Assembly (NCBI GenBank): GCA_012934845.2
Contig: WNNJ02001724.1
Span: 248,001 to 312,000 of the forward strand
Direction: 5' to 3'
Source of the DNA: Pomphorhynchus laevis
Lineage: Eukaryota > Acanthocephala > Palaeacanthocephala > Echinorhynchida > Pomphorhynchidae
Length of the DNA: 64,000 nt
Shown: positions 1 through 10,772 of the stretch, one piece after another
Layout of the letters: every line of letters starts with the position of its first letter
Numbering within the stretch: position 1 is the first letter of the stretch
Translations under genes and position numbers: made by a program
Notes under the pieces: generated by a model
Told to the model about the DNA's origin: nothing
The model's input: the letters and a program-made list of their open reading frames with translations, nothing else
Databases searched by the model: none

Positions 1-1535
1 CACAATTATGGAGCCACACAATCACCGCAACCAATCCCGCCTTGGGGGAGAATTCAGTTGTAGAGACTTATCTGTACCAGATATTCTCAATGCCTGGGAG
101 CCTCTTCCGGGCACCTCCAAAACCGTCGCTCCTCTTTCTTCTCGGGTCTGTCAGCTTTTGACAGCTGATCAAAGAAGGGAAGTGGCCGTCACAATGCTTT
201 TATCCACCCCGTCCGATGTGGCCGGCATCAACATTAGTAGGCGTATATTTTTATCCAAAAAGCATCCGGTCTCTTGTCCGAAAGACCTGCGGCCCATCTC
301 GATTCAAAATCCCCTCGTCTCGATCTACGAAAAATCGCTTGCGCGTAGAATCCGCGATCATTTGAGTAGGCGAAAATTAATCCCACCTGGTTTCCATTGG
401 TTCGTCAAAGGTCGCTCAGTCCATTCAGCAGTTGGTGAAGTGCATCAGTTCTGTCGGGAGAATAGCCATTAACTCGCGGTGGCTGTTTTCCTTAACTTTT
501 CGGCTGCATTTGACCGCATCTCCATTCCTTTTCTTATCTCTTCTCTCAGGTCCCTCGGGTTGCCTGCGAGAATTGTTAACATGGTGGAGATACTGCTGTA
601 CACCAAGCGATTTTATTATCAAGACGACCCTGATGCGCGTCAGTTCTACCCTATTACGGGTGTACCTCAAGGTTCCCTCTCTCCTATCTTGTATCTTGCT
701 GCCTCCATAAATCTATTCAAAATATTTAAACGCGATCAACGTCTAGTGGTGTACGCTGATGACACCACAGCCCTGTTCTCTGGACGCAGGTGTAAGGACG
801 TAGTCTCTGCCATCAGCCGATTCTTTTTAAGATTAAAAGACCAGTTACCAGGTCCAATCTTGTTTTGAATTTCGCCAAATCGCAGGTGGTTGTCTTCCAT
901 GGCTCCCCTGCGACAAAGCAAAAGCTTAAGAGATTAGCACTTTCTGCACTCTCCTCCATATTTGCCTCTGAACCACTCTCTACCTTCACAAGTCGAGTAA
1001 AATAACTGGGTTTCAACGCTTCGGTGAACTGGTCGGCGAAAGCTGACCTGGATAGACTAACACGTATCCTGAAGAGGGCTAGTGGGGCTCTGAAACGGGC
1101 CCAGCATCTGTCCTTGAATGGGAAAACCCATGTGCACCTCTGGGGCACCTGGGCTATCTCGGGATTAGTCTTATTCTCTAGAGGACGTCCCCCAGAGCAA
1201 AGACTAAGGTTTCTGAAGCTCCTCGTATCTCGCTTACCCAACATCGTCCGCGCTGATTGGATTATTCGGAGGGTGAAAGACCCCGGTTAGTTCAATCGGA
1301 AAGCGGCGTGCTGGTTGGGGGCTCAGATCCCCATGGATTTAAGGCTTCATAAGGAAGACCTCAAATCACAGGAAAAGATTTCCTGTTATTGTACACACGG
1401 AGAAGTGTGTACAATCAGTGTAATTTCCGTGTGATTGTACACACGGAGAAGTACACTTCTCCGTGTGTACCTTTCATTTATTTATTTACTCTGACTTATT
1501 GACGGCTTGTGTATTTATTTACAAAAATCTTTATT
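1..1535 (+). mobile_element. Family-1 LINE, copy A: 3' half of ORF2 (RT) plus 3' UTR, broken
   Basis: This is the reverse transcriptase half of an APE-type non-LTR retrotransposon of the I/R1/Jockey group. The element runs off the left edge of the window. Visible RT parts are the fingers (about 270-470), motif A as FSAAFDRI (about 498), motif B as GVPQGS (about 660) and motif C as VYADDTT (about 750). It aligns throughout with the better copy at 46,162-48,225. Compared with that copy it has a stop near 470 (a Gln codon there), a frameshift near 865, a stop near 1,003 and another near 1,288, so it is dead. The 3' UTR, recognisable by comparison with the copy at 27,050-30,270, holds two extra hairpins (1,388-1,415 and 1,437-1,470). 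The 3' end meets a PLE fragment near 1,535. The clade name is an inference from motifs. Confidence 0.85.
1388..1470. repeat. Two adjacent perfect hairpins in the LINE 3' UTR
   Basis: At 1,388-1,415 the arms attgtacaca and tgtgtacaat flank an 8-nt loop. At 1,437-1,470 arms of 16 bp (gtacacacggagaagt and its exact reverse complement) flank a 2-nt loop. Both reuse one motif, tacacacggagaag. The sister copy at 27,100-27,120 has only a single short version of it, so the hairpins are additions in this copy. Confidence 0.9.
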
Positions 1536-1536
1536 A

Positions 1537-2719
1537 TTAATTTGTATTTAAGATTAGTCTGTTGACTGATGTATTCATAACTGGACAAGTTTTACACCTT
1601 GGTCGTTTACAGGGTGTACATGTATTTGTTTGTGTGTTATTCGATTCTCTACCTTTTAATTTAGAGCGTATAATTTGGGTTTTTATTTTGCTTGAACTTT
1701 TAAAATGTATAGTTGGTATAAGTCCTTTCACGTTTATTCTATCGTAGGCTCTTTTGAACCCACTTTGAAGAATTTTGAAAGCTGGATGATACTCTAGCAC
1801 AACTATAGCTTAATTCTTCGCATTATTTTTATTATTAGCAATAGGCTTTGCATCAAAACATCTCTTGGCCTTTTGAATTTGCTTATTGATAATTAATTTG
1901 TTGTAGCCTCTGCTTAGAAGTGATTTAGTCAAATACGATAAGTGCTCTCCTTTGGAACAAATTTTGTCGCAAATTTTCAATATACGCAAGGCTTCGTTGC
2001 ATATCATATTTTTCTTCCTTTTTAAGGAATAGCAGCTTAAACAATGCAAAAAACATGTTGTTTGACGTTGACTTTCTGTTTATCTTTGTATAATATTTTC
2101 CTTTATTATCTTTACATATTTTTAACTCCAAGAAAGGAAGTGGGACACATTTATTAACTGTGAAAGTCAGTGGACCGTCATTAAGATGTACAATAAACAT
2201 TTCTAAGTCATGATTTGACTCATTCCATATCATGAATGTATCATCAATGTAACACCACCAGTGTTGGGGGCGTTTATTTGCAGATTCTAGCTTCTCTTGC
2301 TCGAAAAAATCCATGTATATAATGGCGTACGCCAGTGCCACGGGTGTGCCCATTGACGTCCCGTGGATCTGCTTGAAGTATTTATCTCCGAATTGAAAAA
2401 CGTTATTTTCAAGAATTATTTTAACAGATTCTGATATACACTGTTTTTGTTTATTTGGGAAAGTACTGTCTTTCAATTTCTGATCAATGCAATACATCCC
2501 GTCTTTATGTGGAATATTAGTATATAGAGATGATACATGTAATGTGATTAATCGAGCATTTGTCGGTATTACATGTTTTATGGCATTAAAACGTTTTAGA
2601 AAATCTTGTGTATTTGAGATATACGCTGGTACATTTGGTAAATTAGCTTTCAACTGTTTGTGAATGTAAGTATATAATAATTTTGTAGGGCAATTTAGGT
2701 TGTCAATAATTGGTCGGCC
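1537..2719 (-). mobile_element. Penelope-like element, RT and linker fragment (PLE family 1)
   Basis: Minus-strand translation gives a PLE reverse transcriptase. The N-ward end reads GRPIIDNLNCPTKLL (about 2,719-2,670). Then come LITLHVSSLYTNIPH (motif A region, about 2,540), GTSMGTPVALAYAIIYM (motif B, about 2,350-2,300) and CYIDDTFMIW (motif C, about 2,250). The thumb (NEALRILKICDKIC, about 2,000) and a Cys-rich linker (CTPCKRPRCKTCPVM, about 1,620-1,575) follow. That linker normally precedes the GIY-YIG endonuclease, which is not visible. Frameshifts lie near 2,060-1,925 and near 1,805. The 5' end is cut where it meets the inverted copy at 2,721. Confidence 0.88.
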
Positions 2720-2720
2720 T

Positions 2721-3212
2721 TATACAAAGATACACAGAAAGTCAACATCAAACAATATGTTTTTGCATAGTTTAAGCTGCCATCCCTTAAAAACGAAGAA
2801 AAATATGATATGCAACGAAGCATTGCGTATATTAAAAATTTGCGACAAAATTTGTTCCAAAGAAGAGCACTTATCGTATTTGACTAAATCACTTCTAAGC
2901 AAAGGCTACAACAAATTAATTATCTATAAGCAAATTCAAAAGGCCAAGAGATGTTTTGATGCTAAGCTTATTACTAATAAAAAACAATGCGAAGAATTAA
3001 GCTATAGCTGTGCTAGAGTATCATCCAGCTTTAAAATTTCTTCAAAGAGAGTTCAAAAGAGCCTACGATAGAATAAACTGAAAGGACTTATACCAACTAT
3101 ATATTTTAAAAGTTCAAGCAAAATAAAAACCCAAATTATACGCTCTAAATTAAAAGGTAGAGAATTGAATAACACACAAGCAAATGCATGTACACCCTGT
3201 AAACGACCCAGA
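2721..3212 (+). mobile_element. Penelope-like element fragment, inverted relative to its neighbour
   Basis: The plus strand codes for the thumb and linker of the same PLE family: TKIHRKSTSNNMF, then NEALRILKICDKIC, then GYNKLIIYKQIQKAKRCFD, and on to the first part of the Cys linker (ACTPCKRPR, about 3,190). It corresponds to about 2,090-1,590 of the neighbouring minus-strand copy with scattered differences, so this is not a fresh foldback. It stops inside the linker at about 3,212, exactly where a small hairpin and the duplicated block begin. Confidence 0.85.
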
Positions 3213-3225
3213 TGTTCGTCTGGGT
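3206..3225. repeat. Junction hairpin between PLE and duplicated block
   Basis: Arms acccaga (3,206-3,212, PLE sequence) and tctgggt (3,219-3,225) flank a 6-nt loop. The right arm replaces bases that differ in the sister block at 12,498, so it appears to have been copied from the left arm at the join. Confidence 0.7.
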
Positions 3226-4330
3226 GGGAGGCCGCTGCAAAAGCAATCATTGCCAGTGGGTCACCCTGTGTGAAACCTTCTTGCGAGTATATAACCTCAT
3301 CTTCTACTAGGAGTGCAGCTGGATCCCCATAGATGTTGTGGAGGACGGTTGATAGGGAGGGGCAAACATAATTGATATTTTCTAGGGCGAGTGAGCGGTT
3401 TATGCAATTAAATGCATTAGTAGCATCGAGTTGAAGGATACACGATGTATTGTTTTCCACGTACAGCTTCCGAACAGAATGGACAACAGCCTCGGTACCA
3501 CAGCGCTAACCGGAACATAACTGAATGCAGGACGAGACAGCTTGAAGATCGATGATATTCGTTTAGCAAGGACTTTGCCTATTATTCTGCGACGCACATC
3601 GCCAATCCCTATAGGACGTATTCCGGGATTCTTATCTAGTGGCATTAGTCTACTTGCTGTGAAGGCTTCCAAATCCCCTGGCTGCAGAGTAGCTGTTGCA
3701 ATAACAATTGCAAAGTCGGCTAAACTTGAGGCTAATTGGATCGAACTTGTCCCGAAAGATTCCAGCATATGTCTCCAAGAGATTGCGTCAACACCGGATG
3801 GACCCGCACTTCCGTGAGTACGATGTGCGGCAGCTAAGATGTCTCTAACACCCAAATCATGAAAACGAACTTGGTGGTGATTATTCCACTAAGAGGCTCC
3901 CTCAATAACGCCCACTCGCATGTTTCCTTTGAGGTGGGGTGTAAACAGATCAGACTTTCCCTTACTGAAACACCACCAAAGCGGTCTTCAAGCCCCAGAA
4001 CACGTCTGTGTGCAGTGGGATTATCGAGTAGTTGCATTGACGTCGTAGCTTTTCCATAGGATACCAATTGACATACCTTTTTAACCCAACTGGGATAATT
4101 ATGGACATCATTTTTAAACGAGCGAATTTTTTGAAGTATACGAGATTCGTTCCTCAGATCGGACAATCTGCCACTTTTCCAGTGGCTTGTAGAACCACTT
4201 GACAAAATACTACAATCGACTTTAGTGTTGACTTGGTGATTTCACGATTAGATGCTGCGATCGAGTACAGCCCAGCCAGAGTTTTCACAAAATCATTGCT
4301 CGTATTACATTTTGGAAGGCTGTATAGGTT
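3221..4330 (-). mobile_element. Nuclease-type LINE (family 2a), 5' part of RT, truncated copy
   Basis: The minus-strand protein begins near 4,205 (SSGSTSHWKSGRLSDL) with an N-terminal segment (KVCQLVSYGKATTSMQLLDN). It continues into RT fingers (GSAGPSGVDAISWRHML, GIRPIGIGDVRRRIIGK), motif A (LQLDATNAFNCIN, about 3,430) and motif B (EGFTQGDPLAM, about 3,280-3,250). The frame is broken near 3,500 and near 3,840. YADD, the zinc knuckle and the nuclease are missing because the block starts at 3,221. The fuller copy is at 10,947-13,620. Confidence 0.85.
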
Positions 4331-4384
4331 AGGTTTCTATCCTAATAATAATATTAAATAAAAAACTATTAAAAAATAAGATTT

Positions 4385-5775
4385 TTGGATTAAAATGCTT
4401 AATTCAATGTACCCATTAGGATTAAATGACGTGGTACAAGGATGATACACAAGTGAAAGTTAAAGAATATCCAAGTGCTGACAATCCAGCAGTATATTGT
4501 CCTGTATGTAATATATCGATACAGAGTAAATTGTTTTAAAAACTTAAAAATACATTTCAGTCTTCAGCATCCAGGAACATCCTTATCTTATCGCTGATCT
4601 TCCTGCCCAGTGTATAATTTAGAAAAGATAATTTCTTTATGAACACACGCGGCTAGAATGTCGTGTGAAATGCAATGTTCACTTAAAAGTAATCGCCGAC
4701 GTCACAGGAAAGGATGAGAAACAAATACTACCCTTTAATGCAAAGAATGGTTAGACGAAACAAAGTATCAACAGAAGTAGATAATGTTTGATATACCGTG
4801 TCACATAAAAGTAGGTGGGACAAAATCTTAGCAATGACAATGCTTGGAGCGAAGTAACCACAAGTCCTTTACTTCTCGGACACTCCCAAGCTAGCTAAAG
4901 AAATTCTGCGGATGATAAGAATTTGGAACAACATTTATCTCATCACTATCGAAGAGCATTTTAAGCCGGTATACTCTTACAAAGAAAACAACATGCAGTG
5001 TGAAATTGAACCACATGCTACGGCTGATGTACAATAATAGAAGAGGACGAGTCGATCAAGAAGACCAATTATGATGAATCGTTCATAAGTTTTTATTAGC
5101 GATATAAACCAATGCGAACGGCTTAAAACATAATTAGCGTATTCTCAGATTCCGCGATAGGAGCTTACTTTGCATGTATCAGAAATTTATAGAAGTACTG
5201 CAACGCACAGAAGGCGTATTATCTTACATTTCAGATTCGGGGATATAAACTTGCGTTGCATGTAACAAAAATTTGTTGAAGTACTACAACGCAAGGAAAC
5301 AGGTGCATTACATAGCATTTCTAGACATTAAATCTGACATTGATTATTTGACAACTCGGTATCAAAATATGTTCTAGTACAGGTGGTGTGATCTTATTTC
5401 ATAAAACGCTATATCACGAGTAGCTACTTGATATGTCGAACGATTCTCAAAACCAGAAATGGTCAGACAGGGAAAATCAGCATAGAAATAGGAGTTAAAC
5501 AAGTTAATCCGCTCTCTTTTTTATTTTAATTTGGGATATATTCAACCATCGCAAAGTTGAATCTAGAAAATCATGGATTTGAACTAGCAAGAATCAAAAT
5601 GTCTCTAATCACATATGAAGACGACATCGTGCTCTTTGTTAATGATCCTTCAAGTGTAATTGATACTATAGAATTGTAATTACATGGTCTGATATCATTT
5701 GGGGTAACATTCTTAACATCAATATATACCTAAGAGCATCTAAGCTCTAAGCTCTATTATAGATCTAAATATAGG
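4385..5775 (+). mobile_element. R2-like LINE debris: N-terminal zinc finger and RT remnants (family 3)
   Basis: At 4,470-4,570 the plus strand codes for KEYPSADNPAVYCPVC followed, after about a dozen residues and a decayed stretch, by HF and QHPG. That fits a C2H2 finger as in R2/NeSL-type LINE N-termini. Further on come AFLDIKSDID (about 5,320, motif A), IGVKQVNPLSFLF (about 5,490, motif B) and LITYEDDIVLFVND (about 5,600, motif C). Stops and frameshifts are frequent, so this is an old, dead copy. The stretch between 4,600 and 5,290 has no clear coding signal. The same pieces recur at 13,665-15,055. Confidence 0.6.
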
Positions 5776-5969
5776 TCGTTAAACCATCGTTCATAAGATA
5801 ACAGAGCATTGCGATAGCATTCACCATTGTTGACGCAATGTAATTTCTGCCCAGTGCTCAAAAAGTTAAAAAGGCGAAATATAAGCAAGCGCGGGTAAAC
5901 GGCGGAAGTAATATTTCACGGGAGTATAAATATTCTGCGATTTCTGAAGATAAGTCTTTTCACCAGGTC

Positions 5970-6377
5970 ATGGTGATGACATTATTGTCGAAACAACACG
6001 TTCTGATGAAGTGCCGCGCTGTGCGTGCTACGTGCCATTATTACTCAACACTTTGGCTCAGGGCGCTAGAGCTATTCCCGGACCCCTCAATGTGGCTGGC
6101 TTACTCAGCTGACGACGGTACCACAATAGCAATCCCAGCAGCCAACGAAGCTGTTCCTAAGATTGAATGGCGTGATGAAGTAATGAGCTATGATCCGGAA
6201 TCGTTATCATTATATCGTTGGAGAAGACGTTGTTTCATTCTGCTAGTATGGGAAAGGAACAATTGCCCAGGAGATCATCGGGCCAGAATTAATAAGCCAG
6301 GTGAGTTCCACAGACCAACTGCTGGAATCGAGTCAATACATTCATTAAGCAATTCTTTGTTCTCTATGCAAATATAA
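5970..6377 (+). CDS. Unassigned 135-aa reading frame, intact only in this duplicate
   Basis: The frame starts MVMTLLSKQHVLMKC and ends SLFSMQI. It contains an Arg/Trp-rich stretch (SLYRWRRRCFILLVWERNN). I recognise no domain. In the sister copy (15,247-15,657) a 2-base length change and a stop break it. This may be part of the R2-like LINE just upstream or ordinary non-coding DNA that happens to be open. No signal peptide or membrane segment is evident. Confidence 0.25.
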   Translation: MVMTLLSKQHVLMKCRAVRATCHYYSTLWLRALELFPDPSMWLAYSADDGTTIAIPAANEAVPKIEWRDEVMSYDPESLSLYRWRRRCFILLVWERNNCPGDHRARINKPGEFHRPTAGIESIHSLSNSLFSMQI

Positions 6378-6554
6378 AATTCTACTGCATAATGTATATC
6401 AATCCAATTCCGTGTATGTCGTTTAGATTATAAACCTGAAGCAATCGCTTCGATTCAACCTATTACACCCACCGCAGTAGTGACAACGGAAGAACCTAAA
6501 TCGGCTACGGTCTATTATCTTGATCTATTGTCAAACGCACTAGCTTGCTCGTTA

Positions 6555-7037
6555 ATCAATGTGTGACACAGGGATTAGTGCAAGAGTACTGATTAATTGA
6601 AATGCAAGTTTGAAATCATAATTTTCATTGAATAAAGGCTTTAAACCAATATTACTCAATTTTCTCATTAAACACTGTCCAAAATGAAAAAAGTACCCGT
6701 TTATAGACACCATAGGAAACACCTATATAGTAGCATTAAAAGCTGCAACTTAAAAGTCAATTTGTACTTCAGAAGGTCGAAAATATATGTCATTAACTTC
6801 TTAAATATTTACCAGCTTTGTGAGCATATATCTATAAGCAGATTCCTCTTTTGAAGAGATGAAACTAAAAAATAGGAAAAAAACTGATTGTTAACAACGC
6901 CGTGTATGATATAAAGTTGATAGAAATTAGACGAGGAGGATTTAAATGTGCCTTCACGTTAAAAAATCGAAGATTTTAAAACGTGAAAATCTCTTAAACA
7001 CTTCAACATTTCCTAGCATTACTGTGTTAAAGTTCTC
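6555..7037. other. Spacer with no recognisable feature
   Basis: AT-rich sequence between the duplication edge and the Mutator-like fragment. No long reading frame, tandem repeat or RNA gene is seen. Confidence 0.5.
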
Positions 7038-7574
7038 TCAAAAAGATTGATGTAAAAGGCAGTTAATCCCATCTGGTCTGATAAACCATTCTTCATTGAT
7101 ATTTAAAAAGATACTATTCGCTGAAGAGGGATAAAAGATTCTTTTCTGTCTAAAAATAAAAGAACTCACACTAGAATACTCCTGAATAAAAGGTTTTACC
7201 TTTTCATTATTAATTTCTCTTGAGACAAAATCTAACAAAACCTTTTTGTGCAGAGTTCTAGAGCCCAGAAAAGGATCAGATAAAATGATATCCTTTAGGG
7301 TTTCTTTAAAAAGCATGTTGATAATACGCTTCAAGTTTGTCTCATAATTATGATCTTCTTTTACCGAAACAATTTCAAATTCTATTGACTTTGCCGTTAC
7401 AGAACACAGATAATTACTACACTTCCAATATTGACAGTTTGTGTTACATCCCCAACATCTCCCTTTTTTGTAGGTATCCATATCACTCTTGACATTTTCT
7501 AAGGGGGTAAAAAAATATTTTGAAGTAGTTGGTGACGGTGTGCCAGAATAATTCTTAAGTGCCTGGGAGATCAT
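7038..7574 (-). mobile_element. Mutator-like (MULE) transposase N-terminal fragment with FLYWCH-type finger
   Basis: A 178-aa minus-strand frame starts MISQALKNYSG. Residues about 45-80 (YWKCSNYLCSVTAKSIEFEIVS, split here as YWKCSNYLC and HNYE) carry the W-x-C, C and H pattern of a FLYWCH zinc finger. The next 80 residues (SRTLHKKVLLDFVSREI, then RQKRIFYPS) resemble the linker that precedes the DDE domain in FLYWCH-MULE transposases. The frame ends at about 7,038 before any catalytic domain, so the gene is truncated. A host FLYWCH protein is a less likely alternative. Confidence 0.6.
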
Positions 7575-7627
7575 AATTGACTAATGTGATAAAAGAAGTA
7601 CTGAAGTAAGTTTAAAAAAACCAAAAA

Positions 7628-8991
7628 TTACAAACAATACATTGTGTCCAAGTCTTGTCTATCGCTCGTCCCCTCAACCGTGCCCAGAACGCAACTAGCG
7701 TTACCGCGTTGGATGGCAACGCTCAGCCTCTGCAACAGGAAATTCGTGGACCGCCGCTTTCCGGTCACTGCTGCTATCCGCCGACCTATTTCGTGCATTA
7801 GGCCTTCCGCATCTGGGCCCAACGCACCAAGCGTTTCCACGGCGACCAGCACAAAATTGTAGATCGGTGTCAGGCAGGCGTATTTGCTGCGTTTCTTGTC
7901 CTCTGCTCCACTGGCTACCGCTCCCGGTGCGGTCACAGCTGTATTTAGATGACTCGGTGCCAAGGTGTCTGGGCAGGTGAAGCCCCAAGCCAAACACCTG
8001 CCACTTAACCATTGAGCCAGTGACAATTCATCCGACCGCCTGTCGTTATGTTGCGCCAGTGACTTCGGCTCCAGATGCGATGGGATTTCTGCCGACATCA
8101 GTGCACGCTTGATGAGATCGTTGACTGCGCTGTGGCGTGACAGTCTGCCGATGGACTTGTGGCAGCTGAGCCCATGTCGTCCGCTGGCGTCTACATCCGC
8201 TCCGCAGGCACATATATGTGGCAGACAGTCTGGGGCACTGAGGCGCATGGCAATGGCGATTCGTAGTGACGAGTCGTCGAGTCTTGTACCGAGCGACTAA
8301 CAGGGACGTGTGTGAAGGAAGGCCCTGGAATGAGTTGCAGTAGCCGCAACTAGACGCTATTTGCTCGGCTGGTCAAGTGCAGCTGACAACACCTTCACTC
8401 CCTAGACAGAAACCAACGTCGTATCCCAGAATTTATGTTCTGTAGCGAAGGACGGTTGGACTAGCATGAAACCGGCTCGAGACTGCCATTCGGTCACTGC
8501 AGTAGTGTATCTCGGTTCGCTGATACTGCAGTAGTCATTTAGTCGCTCTGGCAGGATCTGAGTTATGAGTGTTTGCGACTCGGCGACCGATGATAGGGAG
8601 GCCGGTAGAGCAATATCCGTCGCTCTCCTGATGCCGAGTCCGCCGTTATCAACCGGTAGTGATGCCTGGTCTCATGCCCATCGGACAGTGCAATATTAAG
8701 GACGGACTGCAACGACGACCAAATTACGTTGTCGTATTCAAACAAGAGCTGCTTTCTGTAGCATGGCGCGCTGCGTAGAGTGAACATCGTCTTCCGTATC
8801 GCGAATCAGTTTTTTAGCAGAAACAACGCATCGTGAGCGTATAGAAGCGATAGCCGGCTAGACATGCGTTGTAATTCATGCAGCTCTATTTCCAATGTCT
8901 TATCCACGCTCTGCTCACATCCGATTAATGCTCCAAGTAACATTGCTGACGCTGGGTCGACGTGTCTGAAGTAAGTAATAAATTTTCGGAT
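7628..8991 (-). mobile_element. Nuclease-type LINE (family 2b), RT 3' region and nuclease domain, broken
   Basis: The minus strand codes for the back half of a LINE protein. RT connection segments read FRHVDPASAMLLGAL (about 8,980), TLRSAPCYRKQLLFEYD (about 8,770) and DNGGLGIRRATDIALP (about 8,650). A Cys/His knuckle (CACGADV, GRHGLSCH) comes next at about 8,210-8,150. Then come LSGRCLAWGFTCPDTLAPSHL (split: LSGRCLAWGF, TCPDTLAPSHL), a restriction-like nuclease signature, and the tail LLQRLSVAIQRGNASCVLGTV. The last 206 residues form one open frame (8,248-7,631); upstream parts are frameshifted. It is only distantly similar to the family 2a copy at 10,947, so it is a different subfamily. Confidence 0.8.
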
Positions 8992-9030
8992 CAAGTTGAT
9001 TATTTCCCCAAGGGGGAAATAATCAACTTG
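8992..9030. repeat. Perfect 18-bp-arm hairpin at an element junction
   Basis: Arms caagttgattatttcccc (8,992-9,009) and its exact reverse complement (9,013-9,030) flank a 3-nt loop. A decayed direct repeat of the right arm follows at 9,031-9,065. The hairpin lies between the family 2b LINE and the Merlin element. Confidence 0.92.
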
Positions 9031-9137
9031 TGTAATTATTGGGGAGAAATAATAAACTTGTGTAATTTTTATTGTAAACCCCAGATGACAGCATATGAAT
9101 CCTATATTCGAAGAATCCTGGGCGCTTGAAATGATGA

Positions 9138-9962
9138 GATTATATCGTTTTTTAAGCGAAAAGGTGTATTGAAATCATCCATGACATGTTGTCATTGTAA
9201 TGATAATATGTCGTGGACCAGATATCGCAAAATATAGGACGGCTTTGTCTGGAAATGCGTTAACAAAAAAATTGTGAACGCTATAAGACAACCATGTCAA
9301 TAAGGAAGCGTTCCTTTTTTTGAAAACCTGAGAATTCCAATGACAGATTGCCTAGATATTATATGTAGGTTTGCAAAAGAGGAAAGAATTTACAAATTGC
9401 TGGATGAAATCTCCGTTTGTAAAAACCTAGCAATAAAGATTTTTTCGATGATACGCAAACTATGTATTCGATATTAGATGACAATCCCATAAGTTTAGGA
9501 GGGGATGGGATTGTGTGTCAAATTGACCAAAGTTTATTTTGCCACAAATCAAAATATAACAGGGGAAGAAGCAGCGAGTAAATTTGGGTTTTCGGAATTT
9601 GCGACACAAGTTTTGTTCCAGCAAGAGGATATCTTCAAGTTGTGCCCAATAGAGCCTTATCTACTTTATTGCCAATAATAGAACAAGTTTGCAAAAAAGG
9701 CACCATCATTCACAGTGATGAATGAAAATCTTATAAAAAGCTTCATGAAATCGGGTTTGTGCATGAAACCGTCAGTCATTCCCGTGAATTTTTAAATCGT
9801 GAAACAGGGGTTCATACCCAACATATTGAATCTTATTGGGCAAAGATGAAAGCTAGAGGGAAGGAAATGAAAGGAATCCGCAAAAACTTGTTAAATGATT
9901 ATTTGGCTGAAACAGAAGAGTTAACGCATTGCCCCGACAATATATTGGCCATGTTCGCATAA
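9138..9962 (+). mobile_element. Merlin-type DNA transposon, degenerate transposase
   Basis: The plus strand, read across frames, gives an N-terminal segment MRLYRFLSEK with a Cys pair (CCHCNDNMSWTRYRK) and DGFVWKC. The DDE domain of the ISXO2/IS1595-like fold follows: CQIDQSLFCHKSKYNRGRSS (first Asp, about 9,525), VWVFGI-like and VPNRALSTLLPIIEQV (about 9,650), IIHSDE (second Asp, about 9,715) and TGVHTQHIESYWAKMK (Glu, about 9,830). At least two stops and two frame changes make it inactive. Terminal inverted repeats were not identified with confidence. The last 67 codons are in one frame and run to 9,959. Confidence 0.85.
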
Positions 9963-10460
9963 GGAACTTCTTTAATTTCGAGAGTCGCATAGAGAATTGG
10001 TTCTGGGATGTAGGCGACGTCACACATATTCTCCCAGACAGCAATATTTACAGAGCGCACTCCAGGCACAATGAACTGGGCAGAGAGATCTCAAATGAAT
10101 TGCTATATGCTATTGCTTATGCTCCTTTGTTAGGCATCAAATACTACCCTTCTGATGTCAGAGGAATGTTAGACACTGGCAATATTCCCCTTAGTATGCC
10201 ATTAGTCATTGCAGCAAAGAGCGAAAACACTAAAACAAGTCTGAAAACAAGAGAAACCTACAGTGCTAACGACATCCTCAGAGAGGTTACAGCAGAATTC
10301 GATCGTGCAGCAGTGCCTCTAGCCAGCTTATATGAAGCATCCACTATGCGTAAGGGATCAGATAACCTCAGCAAAAGTATAAACCGAATAATTGAGGCCA
10401 TGCAGTCTACACATGGAGCTGGGATATTACGACAAGCAACCCATCTTGTGTCTTCAGTGC
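9963..10460 (+). CDS. Orphan coding segment, no recognised domain, open through to LINE sequence
   Basis: The frame opens at about 9,929 and stays open to 10,639 (237 codons). Residues from RNFFNFESRIENWFWD to about GILRQATHLVSS do not match any family I know. The composition is that of an ordinary globular protein (ELLYAIAYAPLLGIKYYPSD, MLDTGNIPLSMPLVIAA) without repeats, membrane segments or zinc motifs. After about 10,460 the same frame continues into a LINE C-terminus (next entry). It could be a captured host mRNA or a viral gene fragment; a capsid-like origin is possible but I cannot test it here. The long open frame argues for recent capture or constraint. Confidence 0.45.
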
Positions 10461-10772
10461 GTGGTGTCAACTATACCCAGAGACTGGCATTGTTGAATGT
10501 ACACACTGTTGAACGTTCGCTGTCTGACGCCGACCTAGTGTATGTATGGCGGTCACTGTCTATACCTGGACATGTTTCGAAGTCTGTTTACAATTCGTCC
10601 ACCGGGTCGACTACGAGGCCACAGACTTATGATAAAGCATAGACTCCGTCCCAAAACAAATTGTGTTACGATAAGTGATCGCATTGCTGACCTGTGGAAC
10701 AATCTTCATGCATCGACAATCGACAGCGGTTCCGTCCAGAAGTTCAAGGCAATTATTAAATCACGACAATGA
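10460..10772 (+). mobile_element. CR1/L2-like LINE, extreme C-terminus of ORF2
   Basis: NYTQRLALLNVHTVERS and then, in a second frame, FTIRPPGRLRGHRLMIKHR followed by SDRIADLWNNLHASTIDSGSVQKFKA give the conserved C-terminal tail of CR1/L2-type RT proteins (a leucine-rich stretch, RGH, W-N-x-L, then S-V-x-x-F-K). One frame change lies near 10,560. The upstream RT core is absent: the fragment is 5' truncated and follows directly on the orphan segment in the same sense. Confidence 0.7.

Larger units (their letters stand above)
3221..6554. repeat. Segmental duplication, copy 1 (3.3 kb, direct)
   Basis: This block is nearly identical to 12,498-15,834 (offset 9,277 at the left end, 9,280 at the right). 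I count about 20 substitutions and small indels by eye, many of them between 5,750 and 6,420. The left edge is abrupt at the PLE hairpin and the right edge is abrupt after gctcgtta at 6,554. It holds the 5' part of a nuclease-type LINE (-), pieces of an R2-like LINE (+) and an unassigned frame. Confidence 0.93.

Noticed and set aside
1286-1335. tRNA-like words (ggttagttcaatcggaaagc) near the LINE 3' end
   Set aside because: The same bases code for the LINE C-terminus (W-F-x-x-R/K-A-A-x-W) in all copies, and no cloverleaf forms.
5955-6010. Hammerhead-like words (tgatgaca, tgtcgaaac, ctgatga) in the duplicated block
   Set aside because: The stem II register would use core bases and no stem I forms.
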